Of a DNA stretch of 64,000 bases, positions 30,910-40,461 are shown in pieces. The stretch is taken from the NCBI RefSeq assembly GCF_019636135.1, contig NZ_JAHBYD010000030.1:1-64000 (forward strand), read 5' to 3'. The notes beneath the pieces are model-generated. The model did not search any database. It saw only the letters and a list, made by a program, of their open reading frames with translations, and was not told the DNA's origin. Made by a program: the position numbers and the translations under genes. The DNA is from Phenylobacterium sp. (GTDB lineage Bacteria > Pseudomonadota > Alphaproteobacteria > Caulobacterales > Caulobacteraceae). Within the stretch, counting starts at the first letter, position 1; each line of letters begins with the position of its first letter.

Positions 30910-32849
30910 GCCGCCGGCTCGTACCAGATGGGCGAGGACCAGGCCCGCTCCATGATGGTGGCCTGGAGGCGCGGGCTGGGCTCGGTCCCGTTGCGCAGCG
31001 CATCCCAGGTCGACCAGCGGCAGGACGGGTTCTCCAGCACGCGGACGTAGTAGAAGGCCCGCTGCTTCGGGTTGAACTCCGGATCCTGCCAGACGGTCCG
31101 CAGCTCCACGTCACCCTTGAAGCGGTCGGGCTCGCAGGTCTTCAGGTTCACGCCCGCGCCGTTGTCCGGGCAGCGCGCGTTCGGCCCTACCTTCAGGCCG
31201 TCGGCGCAGACGACGTCGAACACCTTCTCCTTCGCCTGGCCGTTCTCGATCCAGCCCTTCACGACCTGCGCCCGCTGGAGATAGCCGCTGCGCGGGTCAC
31301 GCATCGCCCAGACCAGGAACTGCGGGCGGCGACCTCGGGAAGGCAGAAGGTCGCCGCCCATCGGCACGCCGTGGGCGTACGCTTGGCGCACCGTGTCGGA
31401 ACGGGTCAGCAGGTTCGTCGGGAAGTCGTAGCCGGCGAAGAAGCGCACCTTGATGCGGGGGCCCGACGTCGCGAACGTCTCCTTGCGCCGCAGCGCCGCG
31501 TAGAGGGCGTCGCGGCTGTTCTCCTCGGCCCAGATGCCGGTCAGGCCCGACGCGCCGCGGGCCGAGTACTGGATCGGGCCGGGATTGGGCCACTCGGCGG
31601 CGCCCTTCGGCTTCACCGAGCCGCGTTGCTCGGGCAGGCCGTCTCGCAGGCCCGAGGCGCTGGAGAAGTTCCACTCCTCCACCGCGCCGGGGGTCGCGTT
31701 GTGGGTGTCGGTGCCGCCGACGAAGCCCAGCTTGAACGGATTCACGCCCAGCTTCTCCCGCGCGAGGATGCCGTCCTCCAGCGCCCGGCGCACATAGCTG
31801 CCCTGGAACTTGGTCACCATCTTGTTGACCGAGATGTACCGTTCCCAGATCTCGAAATTGGCCCACTCGTCGTTGGGCGACAGCGAGGGGTGCGTCTCGG
31901 ACGTCCCCTTGGTCTGGCTGATCTCCACCAGCGGCTCGTTGCGGGCGCGCATCTCCGCATAGGCCTTGTCGATCGGCTTTCCGTCCAGCCGGACGGAGTC
32001 GAACATCAGCCCGTCCGAGCCGTTCGAGTTGTGCGAGATGGCCAGGGCCTCCATGCCCTTGGCGCGCCAGCCGTCCATCATGCGCCAGAGCGCCTCGGGA
32101 TCGGACACCTTCGTCGCCGTGAACGGCGCGCCGGGGACGCGGGCGGTCTTGAAGATGACGTTGCGGTGCAGGTTCTTGCCGTCGGGCGCGGAGGTGAACT
32201 CGTAGCCGACGAAGGTGGTGAAGCGGCCGGGCTGGTTGTTGCGCGCCGCCGCCTCCTGCACCTCGCGCCAGCCGTCGGCCATGACGGCCGGATCGTCGTA
32301 CTCCTTGGGCAGCGTGCCTTCGCGCCGCGCGGTGACGAAGGCCTCGAAGCCCTTCTGCGCCTCGACCGGATCGGCGGCCATCAGCCTCTGGCTGAACGGC
32401 AGCTTGCCCAGGGGATGGCCCGGGCGCCCGGCCGTGCTGATGACGGCGAGGTATTCCGAGTGGTCGGTCACCGCCGTGAAGTCGAGCGGCGCGCCCTGCA
32501 GGCGCACGGAGTAGCCCGAGGCGTGCCCGATCGCCTCGCCCTTGGCGAAGCGGTAGGCGTCGTCGGGCGTGCGGCGGACGTTGGAGATGTAGGCGTCGTT
32601 GGACAGGTAGGTGTGGACGTGCAGGTCGCCGAAGTAGGCGTTGCGGTCCGCGTTCCAGCCCGGCAGGCGCGCCGGCGCCGCGGCGGCGGTCTTCGCTGCG
32701 GGGGTGGCGGCCGGCGCGGTCGTGGTCGCCTGCGGCTTCGGCGTAGTCGAGGCGCTCACCGCCACGCCGGTGGCCGCCAGGGCCGCGACGCTCGCCGCCG
32801 CCACGGCCGGGATCAGTCGCCCTTTCCCGGCGCGGTTGTGCTGGCTCAT
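30906..32849 (-). CDS. DUF3604 family exported protein (copy 2)
   Basis: 647 residues, very similar to the protein at 25704-27653 over almost the entire DUF3604 domain; the last 200 residues are nearly identical. Same architecture: N-terminal hydrophobic segment (about 12-33), Ala/Thr/Pro-rich linker, GDLHVHTYLS, TDHSEYL and GGTDTHNA. First in a two-gene operon with a sulfatase, 23 bases downstream of a TonB-dependent receptor gene and probably co-transcribed with it. Function unknown; a periplasmic metal-dependent hydrolase is plausible. Confidence 0.85.
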   Translation of the reverse strand: MSQHNRAGKGRLIPAVAAASVAALAATGVAVSASTTPKPQATTTAPAATPAAKTAAAAPARLPGWNADRNAYFGDLHVHTYLSNDAYISNVRRTPDDAYRFAKGEAIGHASGYSVRLQGAPLDFTAVTDHSEYLAVISTAGRPGHPLGKLPFSQRLMAADPVEAQKGFEAFVTARREGTLPKEYDDPAVMADGWREVQEAAARNNQPGRFTTFVGYEFTSAPDGKNLHRNVIFKTARVPGAPFTATKVSDPEALWRMMDGWRAKGMEALAISHNSNGSDGLMFDSVRLDGKPIDKAYAEMRARNEPLVEISQTKGTSETHPSLSPNDEWANFEIWERYISVNKMVTKFQGSYVRRALEDGILAREKLGVNPFKLGFVGGTDTHNATPGAVEEWNFSSASGLRDGLPEQRGSVKPKGAAEWPNPGPIQYSARGASGLTGIWAEENSRDALYAALRRKETFATSGPRIKVRFFAGYDFPTNLLTRSDTVRQAYAHGVPMGGDLLPSRGRRPQFLVWAMRDPRSGYLQRAQVVKGWIENGQAKEKVFDVVCADGLKVGPNARCPDNGAGVNLKTCEPDRFKGDVELRTVWQDPEFNPKQRAFYYVRVLENPSCRWSTWDALRNGTEPSPRLQATIMERAWSSPIWYEPAA

Positions 32850-32872
32850 CTATGCTCCCTCCCTCGACACCG

Positions 32873-35206
32873 TCAGAACCTGGCCTTCAGCTCCACGCCC
32901 ACCTGCCGGGGATCGTTCAGCGTGCATCGCAGGGCCGTGGCCCCGGTCGTCGCGTTGTTGAGGCCGAACGCGGCATTGTTGGGCTGGTTGAAGATGCCCG
33001 TACAGAAGGTTTCGCCGGTGAGGTTCTGGCCGAAGACCGCCGCCTCCCATTTCTGCTCGGGCCCACGGATCGCCAGACGCGCGCTGAGCTGCTGGTAGCC
33101 CTTCTGCAGCGCGTCGGGGTTGTTGTCGCCCGAAGCGGCGAGGTTGAGCTTGCTCGAAAAGGCGAGGTCCGCCCGCGCGAACCAGCTCCAGCCGTTCTGG
33201 AGTTCGCCGGTGTACTGGCCGGACAGCGTCCCCTGCCACTTCGGCGAATAGGGCAGCCGCTGGCCCGTCAGGTCCTGTGCGCCCCCGAATCCCGGCAGGC
33301 CCGGCGCGCCCCGGAAGTCCAGGTACTCGGAGTCGAGGTAGGTTCCCGCGAGGCCGACTTGCAGCGCCGGGATCGGGCGCGCGGTCAGCTCCCACTCGAC
33401 ACCCTGCTGGCGCGCCTTGCCGTTGTTGCGGGTGCGGAACTGGAGGCCGTCGAAGCTGCGGAACTGAAGGTCGTTGATGTCGGAGCGGAACAGGGTCGCA
33501 TTGGCCACGAGCCGCCGCTGGAACAGCTCGGACTTCACGCCCAGCTCCCAGTTCTCGACCGTCTCGGCGTTGAAGCTGCGGGCCGCGGCGCCCACCGCCG
33601 CCGTGGTGCCCGGCGCCGAGTCGAAGCCGCCCGACTTGAAGCCGGTGGAGAAGCTCGCGAACAGCATCACGTCGTCGTTCGGCTTGAAATTGCCCGCCAG
33701 GCGGTAGGTGACCTTGTCTTCCTTGAGCGCCATGTCCGTGACCTCGGCCGCCTGGGCCGCGGCCGGATTGCGGGTGATGCCGCGGTACTTGGCGGTCTTG
33801 TCGTCCTCGGAGTAGCGGATGCCGCCGGTGACGGTGAGCTGTTCGGTGAGCTTGAAGTTGGCCTGGGCGTAGGCCGCGACCGACTCGGTGTCCTGCGTGA
33901 AGACGTAGTACGAGGCGCCGATCCGCGTGTTGTTCCGGCACTGGGTGAGGCGCGCGGCGGTCCCGGTGTTGCGGATGAACACCTCGCAGTACTCGTTGGT
34001 CAGGTCGATGTTCTGGCCGATGTCGTAGGCTTCCTCGTAGTAGAAGAGGCCCGCGACGAAATTCAGCCGGCCGTCCAGCAGCGTGTCGGGCGAGAGCAGT
34101 TGCAGCTCCTCCGAATGGTTCTGGCTGTCGGCGAAGGTGGTGCGCCTTTGCAGCTCCAGCGGGATGTTCCCGTTCGAGGCCTGGTACTGGACGTTCTTCC
34201 AGTCGCGGTAGCCGCTGATCAGCTTGAGCTGGTAGCCCCCGGCTAGGTCCCAGCTCAGGTCGCTGGCGACGCCGGTCTGGTAGTCCTTGAGGTCGCCCTC
34301 GGTCGACTGCCGCACGCGCCGCGAATAGGTGTCGGCGGTGTAGGGCAGCACGCCCATCAGCGGGCCGGCGCCGTCCGGGTCCAGCCGCGTCTGCCAGTTC
34401 GCCAGCGTGGTCGGCGTCACGGTCTTGGAGACCACCGTGATGGTGTTGTAGCCGTCGCCGCTCAGGTTCTGATGGTCGCCGCGCAGGGTCCAGGTGACGT
34501 CGGGCGTGATGTCCCACTGGATCGCGACGCGCGCCGAGAACCCGTCGTTGCGGCCCATGCGCTTGCCGGTCAGGTCGTTGCGGCCGAAGCCGCCGCCTTC
34601 ATAGCCCAGGACCGAAACGCGGGTCCTCAGCGTGTCGGTGATCGGCACGTCGCCCATCGCCGAGATGCGCTTCACGCCGTATTGCCCGTAGGTCGCCGAG
34701 ACCTCGCCGCCCAGTTCGTGGCCCGGCGCCGTGGTGCGGATCTGCACCGCGCCCATGGACGCGTTGCGGCCGAACAGGGTGCCCTGCGGGCCGCGCAGCA
34801 CCTCCACCGAACCGATGTCGTTGAGGCCGGCGAGCAGCGAGCCGATGCGCGGAACGTAGACGCCGTCGACGAAGGTCGCCACCGAGGGCTCCACCGCGGT
34901 GTTCCCGCTGGTGCCGATGCCGCGCATCATGATCCGGGTGTTGCTCGTGTTGGACGAGGTCGCCAGGTAGAGGCTGGGGGTGATCCGCCGCAGGTCGCGG
35001 ATATCCTGGACGCCGGCCGCCTCCAGCGTCTCGCCGCTGAACGCCGCCACCGAGATCGGCACGTCCTGGAGCTTCTCCGCCCGTTTCTGGGCGGTGACCA
35101 CCACCTCTTCGACGCCGACCACCTCGGCCGCGCTCTGGGCTTCCGCCGCGATCGGCGCGCAGAGCGCCACGACGGCTACGGAAAGAAACAGCGTGCGACG
35201 CGCCAT
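32873..35206 (-). CDS. TonB-dependent outer membrane receptor
   Basis: 777 residues. Signal peptide (MARRTLFLSVAVVALCAPIAAEAQ), a TonB box-like EEVVVTAQKRAEKLQDVPISV, plug domain (about 45-160, VLRGPQGTLFGRNASMGAVQI) and a 22-strand barrel ending in Phe. The start at 35206 follows AGGGGG and is preferred over an upstream in-frame ATG that has no signal peptide. Imports a siderophore or large organic substrate. Diverges from a TetR gene and leads the DUF3604-sulfatase operon, suggesting a sulfated or otherwise decorated substrate. Confidence 0.93.
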   Translation of the reverse strand: MARRTLFLSVAVVALCAPIAAEAQSAAEVVGVEEVVVTAQKRAEKLQDVPISVAAFSGETLEAAGVQDIRDLRRITPSLYLATSSNTSNTRIMMRGIGTSGNTAVEPSVATFVDGVYVPRIGSLLAGLNDIGSVEVLRGPQGTLFGRNASMGAVQIRTTAPGHELGGEVSATYGQYGVKRISAMGDVPITDTLRTRVSVLGYEGGGFGRNDLTGKRMGRNDGFSARVAIQWDITPDVTWTLRGDHQNLSGDGYNTITVVSKTVTPTTLANWQTRLDPDGAGPLMGVLPYTADTYSRRVRQSTEGDLKDYQTGVASDLSWDLAGGYQLKLISGYRDWKNVQYQASNGNIPLELQRRTTFADSQNHSEELQLLSPDTLLDGRLNFVAGLFYYEEAYDIGQNIDLTNEYCEVFIRNTGTAARLTQCRNNTRIGASYYVFTQDTESVAAYAQANFKLTEQLTVTGGIRYSEDDKTAKYRGITRNPAAAQAAEVTDMALKEDKVTYRLAGNFKPNDDVMLFASFSTGFKSGGFDSAPGTTAAVGAAARSFNAETVENWELGVKSELFQRRLVANATLFRSDINDLQFRSFDGLQFRTRNNGKARQQGVEWELTARPIPALQVGLAGTYLDSEYLDFRGAPGLPGFGGAQDLTGQRLPYSPKWQGTLSGQYTGELQNGWSWFARADLAFSSKLNLAASGDNNPDALQKGYQQLSARLAIRGPEQKWEAAVFGQNLTGETFCTGIFNQPNNAAFGLNNATTGATALRCTLNDPRQVGVELKARF

Positions 35207-35263
35207 GAGCAATTCCCCCTGATGTGGACACCGCTCTCTCTGGCGGTTGTTCCGATCGGGTAA

Positions 35264-35279
35264 CAATGCCCTCGCATTG
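35264..35279. promoter_or_regulatory. Inverted repeat between the TonB receptor and TetR genes
   Basis: CAATGCCCTCGCATTG has 6-base arms around a 4-base spacer and lies 57 bases before the receptor ATG and 77 bases before the tetR ATG. It is a candidate operator for the adjacent TetR-family regulator. Arms are short, so chance occurrence is possible. Confidence 0.4.
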
Positions 35280-35355
35280 CCCGCCTGTCAAATTATGCTA
35301 CGACTTGGTTTCATTTCACGCCGCACGCCGTCCGCGGCTAGATCACAACCGGAAA

Positions 35356-36060
35356 ATGAACGCGGAAAACCAGTTGCCGACACCGACGGCCGCAGGCGCG
35401 GCGCGCCCCAAGACCGGGCGAGGATCGAAGCCCCGCGTGAACGTGCCCGAACGGCGCGAAGCCTTCCTGCTCGCGGCCAGCCGGGTGTTCCTGGAGCGCG
35501 GCGTCGGCACCGCCACCATGCAGGACGTCGCCGACGCCGCCGGCGTGCCCAAGATCCTGATCTACCGGATCTTCCGCTCGAAGGAGGAGCTGCTCGACGC
35601 GATCCGGGACAAGGTGATCGCCAAGATCCACGAGGTCTGGGGCGAGCCCGCGCGCATCTACGGCGGACGCCTGCGTGGCCTGGTGATGGCGGCGCGCGAG
35701 CAGCCCGACCCGTTCCTGCTGGTCCTGCGCTACAGCCACGCCGGCGTCGAGGGCCTGGGCTGGCGGCAGAAGGTCGAGGACGCCATCGCCGCCTACACGC
35801 TCGACCGCTGGTTCCAGACCGGGCCCGACGCGCCACCGGGCGCCGCGGCCCGCGCCAGGTATGCCTCACGGCTCAACGTCGGCCAGTTCATCGAACTGAC
35901 GATTCGCTGGATCGAGGGCGAGACCGGCCTCGATGACGAAACCCTCTTCCGCTACGTGGCCCGCATCCAGCGTGAGTTCCACCTCGCGTCCCGCGAGGCC
36001 TTCCAGTTGGGGACCATGGAGTCCGACTATCGGCTGCCGGGCGAGGAACCCCACCCCTGA
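35356..36060 (+). CDS. TetR/AcrR-family transcriptional regulator
   Basis: 234 residues. A basic, disordered N-terminus of about 30 residues precedes the helix-turn-helix (TATMQDVADAAGVPKILIYRIFRSKEELLDAI, about 55-86). The C-terminal ligand domain is not specific to a known subgroup. The start (MNAENQ) is the only in-frame ATG with AT-rich sequence ahead of it. Divergent from the TonB receptor, which it probably represses. Confidence 0.85.
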   Translation: MNAENQLPTPTAAGAARPKTGRGSKPRVNVPERREAFLLAASRVFLERGVGTATMQDVADAAGVPKILIYRIFRSKEELLDAIRDKVIAKIHEVWGEPARIYGGRLRGLVMAAREQPDPFLLVLRYSHAGVEGLGWRQKVEDAIAAYTLDRWFQTGPDAPPGAAARARYASRLNVGQFIELTIRWIEGETGLDDETLFRYVARIQREFHLASREAFQLGTMESDYRLPGEEPHP

Positions 36061-36116
36061 GCGGCCGGGGGCCTTACCCACGCTCAGCGGCGCTCTGCGC
36101 GAACACACCTCAAGGA

Positions 36117-36244
36117 CGTCATGGCCGGGCCTGTCCCGGCCATCCAGACACCCGGGCGGTCACCGCAAGTCAGCAGCGTCGGCCACACCACTTTTCCGGC
36201 GCTGTCGGTGTCTATGGATGGCCGGGACAGGCCCGGCCATGACG
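36117..36244. repeat. Intergenic palindromic repeat, CGTCAT family
   Basis: A 128-bp element with 30-bp terminal arms that are perfectly complementary (36117-36146 and 36215-36244; left arm begins CGTCATGGCCGGGCCTGTCC). The interior AGCAGCGTCGG is shared with the copies at 40511 and 61352. It lies between the convergent tetR and gluconate-dehydrogenase subunit genes. Confidence 0.85.
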
Positions 36245-36288
36245 TTCAGATCAAGGAACGGCGCGGGACGTCGTGATCCGGATCGCCC

Positions 36289-36834
36289 TTACAGCGCCCA
36301 GACCCGCCCGATCTCCTTCAGCGGCACGCAGCCCCTGTAGTCGCCGGGCACGGGGTCGTAGCGCGCGGCCTTCGTCGCGCCCGGCTCCGAGCTGAAGTAG
36401 CCGACGGTCGTGAGATCCTTCAGGATCGCGAAGAAGTGCGGCCGCCTGGTCTTCGCCTCCTCGTCGTAGCCCCTGAGCAGGGCGGCCTGCTGGGCCGGGG
36501 AGATCGCCAGGAACGGTTGGCCGTGGGCGGCCTTCGCGTCCGCGTCGAGACGGTCCAGCCCGGCCACCGCCGTGTCGCGCCACAGCGGATCGGCCCAGTC
36601 GGCGAGGTTGCGGTCGATGAAGGCCGCCACGCCGGCCTCGCGCGCGCCGGGCGTGTCGGTGGCCGGCATGATCAGGTCGACCACCACCTCCAGCCGCCGC
36701 GCCTGGTCGGCGCTGAGCGCCTTGGGCGCCCAGCCCAGCGCCGGGGTGGCCTGGGCGGCCGCGGCGGCGGGCACGGCGAGCGCGGTCCACAGCGCGCCGA
36801 AGGTCAGAAGCGTGTCGCGGCGGGTCTGCGGCAT
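36289..36834 (-). CDS. Gluconate 2-dehydrogenase subunit 3 family protein, Tat-exported
   Basis: 181 residues. A twin-arginine-like signal (TRRDTLLTFGALWTALAVPAAAAAQ) precedes the subunit-3 domain (VVVDLIMPATDTPGAREAGVAAFIDRNLADW...HFFAILKDLTTVGYFSSEPGA). In this family the small subunit partners a GMC flavoprotein and carries it through the Tat pathway. Its ATG overlaps the stop of the GMC gene (TGATG), consistent with a complex of fixed stoichiometry. The pair resembles LacC/LacA of Caulobacter and glucoside 3-dehydrogenases. Confidence 0.88.
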   Translation of the reverse strand: MPQTRRDTLLTFGALWTALAVPAAAAAQATPALGWAPKALSADQARRLEVVVDLIMPATDTPGAREAGVAAFIDRNLADWADPLWRDTAVAGLDRLDADAKAAHGQPFLAISPAQQAALLRGYDEEAKTRRPHFFAILKDLTTVGYFSSEPGATKAARYDPVPGDYRGCVPLKEIGRVWAL

Positions 36835-38558
36835 CAGATTTCCCCCCGCTTCTTGGCCTCGACGGCGTGCGCGCAGGCCCGCGCCGTCAGCGCCATGTAG
36901 GTGAGCGACGGGTTCACGCACGACGACGAGGTCATCGCCGCTCCGTCCGTCACGTAGACGTTCCTGCACTCCCAGACCTGGTTGTGCGCATTCAGCACCG
37001 AGGTCTTCGGGTCGCGGCCCATCCGCGCCGTGCCCATCTCGTGGATGCCGAGCCCCAGGGGCGAGCCGGTGTCGAAGCCGCGGACGTTCCGGAAGCCCGC
37101 CGCCTCGGCCATCTCCATCGCCGAGGCCTGCATGTCCTTGCGCATCGCGAGTTCGTTCTCGCGGATCACCGCGTCCATCTTCAGCGTCGGCAGGCCGTAC
37201 TTGTCGGTCCTGGCCCTGTTCAGCGTGACCCGGTTCTCGGGGTTCGGCAGCACCTCGCCGAAGCCGCCGACGCGGAACAGCCACGGCCCCGGCTGGGAGA
37301 GCTGCGCCTTGCGCTCGGCGCCGAAGCCAGGCGCCTCGCGGTCCCAGCCCAGGCGGCCCGCGCCGCCCTGGTAGCCGAAGCCGCGGATATAGTCCTTCCG
37401 CGCGCTCGCCGCGTCGCCCAGGTTGCGGAAGCGCGGGATGTAGAGGCCGTTCGGCCGCCGGCCCGAATAGTATTCGTCCAGATAGCCCGGGACCTCGGCC
37501 AGGGCGCCCACGTTCAGGTGGTGGTCCATGACGTTGCGGCCGAGTTGGTCGGACTGGTTGCCGAAACCGTTCGGGAACCGCCGGCTGGTCGAGTTCATGA
37601 GCAGCCAGGTCGAGTTCAGCGCCGAGGCGCAGACGAAGATGACGCCGGCGTAGAATTCCTCCTCCTGCCGCGTCGCCTCGTCGAGGATCTTCACCCCCGT
37701 CGCCTTCCCCGCCTTCTCGTCGAGGATCAGGGTCGTGACGATCGCGTTCGGGCGGATCTTCAGGTTGCCCGTCCGCTCGGCCGCCACCAGGGTCGCCGAG
37801 TTCGAGCTGAAGTAGGCCCCGAACGGGCAGCCGCGCATGCACATGTTGCGGTGCTGGCACTTGCCGCGCCCCAGCGCGAGCTGCTCCTCGGTGGGCGCGG
37901 TCAGGTGGGCGGCGCGGCCGATGGTGACCCGGCGGCCGAACGCCTTCTCGGTCGACGCCTTGAAGGCCTTCTCGACGCAGTTCATCTCCATCGGCGGCTG
38001 GAAGACGCCGTCCGGCAACTGCGGCAGCCCCTCGGCCTGGCCCGAGACCCCGATGAACCGCTCCACGTAGTCGTACCAGGGCGCGATGTCGGCGTAGCGG
38101 ATCGGCCAGTCGACGCCGACGCCCTGCCGGGCGTTCGCTTCGAAATCCAGGTCCGAGTGACGGTAGCTCTGCCGCGCCCAGAGCAGCGAGCGGCCGCCCA
38201 CCTGGTAGCCGCGGATCCAGTCGAACGGCTTGTCCTCGGTGTAGGGGTTCTCGTCGTCACGCACGAAGAAGTGCTGCGTGTACTCGGTCAGCGCGTAGCC
38301 GGTGCGGTTCTGGACCGGGTAGTGCGCCTTCAGCTCTGCGTCCGGCAGCTTGCCGCGCGGGTGCTTGATCTCCCACGGCGCGGTCTGGGCGGTCGGATAG
38401 TCCTCGATGTGCTTCACCATCGGGCCGCGCTCGAGGACCAGGACCTTCAGGCCCTTCTCGCTGAGCTCCTTGGCGGCCCAGCCGCCGGTGATGCCGCTGC
38501 CGACGACGATGGCGTCGTAGGTGCGCTCGGCCTTCGCCTTGCCGGTGACGTTCGCCAT
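36834..38558 (-). CDS. GMC-family oxidoreductase (probable glucoside 3-dehydrogenase catalytic subunit)
   Basis: 574 residues, FAD-dependent. GxGxxG FAD motif VVGSGITGGWAAKEL (18-32), the glucose-methanol-choline C-terminal half (LGLGIHEMGTARMG, then VTDGAAMTSSSCVNPSLTYMALT), and a Cys-rich CQHRNMCMRGCPFGAYF that may hold an Fe-S cluster, as in related membrane-associated sugar dehydrogenases. It has no signal peptide, so it should be exported together with the Tat-bearing small subunit. A cytochrome c electron acceptor gene is not adjacent. The sugar-isomerase-like gene two bases upstream supports a 3-keto-glycoside pathway. Confidence 0.9.
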   Translation of the reverse strand: MANVTGKAKAERTYDAIVVGSGITGGWAAKELSEKGLKVLVLERGPMVKHIEDYPTAQTAPWEIKHPRGKLPDAELKAHYPVQNRTGYALTEYTQHFFVRDDENPYTEDKPFDWIRGYQVGGRSLLWARQSYRHSDLDFEANARQGVGVDWPIRYADIAPWYDYVERFIGVSGQAEGLPQLPDGVFQPPMEMNCVEKAFKASTEKAFGRRVTIGRAAHLTAPTEEQLALGRGKCQHRNMCMRGCPFGAYFSSNSATLVAAERTGNLKIRPNAIVTTLILDEKAGKATGVKILDEATRQEEEFYAGVIFVCASALNSTWLLMNSTSRRFPNGFGNQSDQLGRNVMDHHLNVGALAEVPGYLDEYYSGRRPNGLYIPRFRNLGDAASARKDYIRGFGYQGGAGRLGWDREAPGFGAERKAQLSQPGPWLFRVGGFGEVLPNPENRVTLNRARTDKYGLPTLKMDAVIRENELAMRKDMQASAMEMAEAAGFRNVRGFDTGSPLGLGIHEMGTARMGRDPKTSVLNAHNQVWECRNVYVTDGAAMTSSSCVNPSLTYMALTARACAHAVEAKKRGEI

Positions 38559-38559
38559 C

Positions 38560-39522
38560 TCAGACCTTCGCCAGGAAATCGTAGGAGATCTTCGCCGCCT
38601 CGATCCGCGGCCGCTCGAACGGCGCCTCCTGCTCGACGTAGAAGTGGCGCACGCCTGCGGCGTAGGCCGCCGGCAGCAGCGTCTTCCAGTCGATCTCGCC
38701 CGAGCCGATCTCGGTCGGGTCCATGCGCAGCTCGAAGTTCGGCCTGGTCGACGCCTTCAGGTCCTTCACGTGCATCATCGTCACGCGGCCCTTGTGCTTC
38801 CGGATGAAGGCCGCCGGGTCCACGCCCGCCGCCGCCACCCAGCCCACGTCGGCCTCGAAGGTGACCAGCGCCGGGTCGGTCTCCCGGATCAGGATCTCGA
38901 TGCCCGTGGTCGAACCCTGCGGCGCGAACTCGAAGTTGTGGTTGTGGTAGCCGAGCCTGACGCCGGCCGTCTTCAGCACCGCGGCCTTCTCGTTGAGGAA
39001 GCGGGCGTTCTCCTTCCAGTCGTCGGCGTTCATGGCCGTCAGCACCCTGCGGAACCAGCCGGCGATGTCCTCGCCCGCGGCGGGGCGCAGGCCCAGGCGC
39101 TCGGGGATGCGCGGGCTCGGCATCACCGCCTGCGTGGCGCCCACCGCCAGCACGGCGTCGGAGAGCTTGCCGAGATCGCCGTCGAGGCCGCCGTCCGGCC
39201 CCATCGCGCGGCCCTGCACGTGGACGCTGGTGGCCTTGAGCCCCGCCTTGTCCAGCGCGGCGCGGAACTGCTGCGGCGTCTTCCCGTAGAAGCCGGCCAG
39301 CTCGACGGTCCTGTAGCCGGCGGCCGCCACCGCCGCGAGCGTGCCGTCCAGGTCGCGCGCCGCGTCCGGCCCCAGCGTGTAGAGTTGGATGCCGATCGGC
39401 AGGCCCTTGCCCGCGAAGAACGGTCTGGCCGCCGCCCCCGCGCCCGTCGCCGCGGCGGTCACGGCCGCGGCGCCCGCGATGAGGAAGCCCCGGCGGTCGA
39501 GGCGGGTTCGTTCGAGCAGCAT
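38560..39522 (-). CDS. Sugar phosphate isomerase/epimerase-like TIM-barrel protein, Tat-exported
   Basis: 320 residues. Tat signal RLDRRGFLIAGAAAV (7-21). Xylose-isomerase-like TIM barrel of the AP endonuclease 2 superfamily with metal ligands in GYHNHNFEF, FEADVGW, MMHVKDLK and FYVEQEAPFE. Periplasmic members of this group act on 3-keto sugars or 3-keto-glycosides (isomerisation, hydrolysis). GGGGAGAC precedes the ATG, which lies 16 bases after the SGNH gene. The downstream GMC pair would supply the 3-keto substrate. Confidence 0.85.
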   Translation of the reverse strand: MLLERTRLDRRGFLIAGAAAVTAAATGAGAAARPFFAGKGLPIGIQLYTLGPDAARDLDGTLAAVAAAGYRTVELAGFYGKTPQQFRAALDKAGLKATSVHVQGRAMGPDGGLDGDLGKLSDAVLAVGATQAVMPSPRIPERLGLRPAAGEDIAGWFRRVLTAMNADDWKENARFLNEKAAVLKTAGVRLGYHNHNFEFAPQGSTTGIEILIRETDPALVTFEADVGWVAAAGVDPAAFIRKHKGRVTMMHVKDLKASTRPNFELRMDPTEIGSGEIDWKTLLPAAYAAGVRHFYVEQEAPFERPRIEAAKISYDFLAKV

Positions 39523-39538
39523 GTGGCGTCTCCCCGGG

Positions 39539-40414
39539 TCATTTCTTCGCCAGCGCACGGCGGATGGCGTCGCGCGCCAGCGGCTCGATGACCGCATAGC
39601 CCTTGGCGTTCGGATGCACCCCGTCCAGCGTCAGCTCGGGCTTCATGGCCCCATCCGGCGTGGAAAGCGGCGTGTGATAGTCGGCGTAGATGAAGTCCTC
39701 GCGCGCCGCGTAGGCCTTCAGCCAGGCGTTCAGTTCGGCGATCTTCGGCGGCGCGGGCGGCAGCGACGGGTTCCAGAACAGCTTCGCCGCCGGCGGCACG
39801 GACGCCAGGATCACCTTGGCGCCGCCCGCGCGGGCCAGCGTCGCCATGGCCGCGAGGTTGTTGCGGATCGCGTCGGCGCTGGTCGGGCCTGTGTTGCCGG
39901 CGATGTCGTTGGTGCCGGCCATGATGTGCACCACCGCCGGCCTCAGCGCGATCACGTCCGCCTCGAAGCGCACCAGCATCTGCGGCGTGGTCTGGCCGCT
40001 GATCCCGCGGTTGACGACGCCGTCGCTGAAAAACGCCGCGTCGGCGACGCCCCAGCCTTCGGTGATCGAGTCGCCCATGAAGACGACGCGGCGGCCCGCG
40101 GCCGGACCGGCGGTCAGCCGCGCATTGTCCGCGCGGTACTTGCACAGGTTCGGCCAGTCGCGCTTGGCGGAGTCGGCCTGCGCCGCCTGGTAGGCCTTCA
40201 ACTGCTCGGGGTCGATCTGCGGCGCGGGCTTGCCGGCCTCGGGGTGATAGCGGGCTGCGACGATGGCGCGGATCGCCGGCGGGACCTCCGCCGCGCCCAC
40301 GCACGGATCGTCCACGAGACCGGTCGGCGCGTCAGCCGCACGCGCCGCGCCACCCGCGCAGATCGCGAGCATCACGCCCAGCATCGTCGTGAGGCGAGCC
40401 CGTCGGCTCAGCAT
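39539..40414 (-). CDS. Exported SGNH/GDSL-family esterase
   Basis: 291 residues. Signal peptide (MLSRRARLTTMLGVMLAICAGGAARAAD). SGNH blocks: GDSITEGWG (block I nucleophile Ser), ISGQTT (block II Gly), AGTNDIAGN (block III Asn) and DGVHPNAKGY (block V Asp/His). Deacylates carbohydrates or lipids, for example removing acetyl groups. GGAGGGAAGG precedes the ATG. First gene of a four-gene operon with the isomerase, GMC and small subunit; a LacI-type palindrome lies 48 bases upstream. Confidence 0.9.
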   Translation of the reverse strand: MLSRRARLTTMLGVMLAICAGGAARAADAPTGLVDDPCVGAAEVPPAIRAIVAARYHPEAGKPAPQIDPEQLKAYQAAQADSAKRDWPNLCKYRADNARLTAGPAAGRRVVFMGDSITEGWGVADAAFFSDGVVNRGISGQTTPQMLVRFEADVIALRPAVVHIMAGTNDIAGNTGPTSADAIRNNLAAMATLARAGGAKVILASVPPAAKLFWNPSLPPAPPKIAELNAWLKAYAAREDFIYADYHTPLSTPDGAMKPELTLDGVHPNAKGYAVIEPLARDAIRRALAKK

Positions 40415-40461
40415 CCTTCCCTCCGCGCAGCCGCTCTCGGCGGCCGTTCTCGTCGTTCTGA

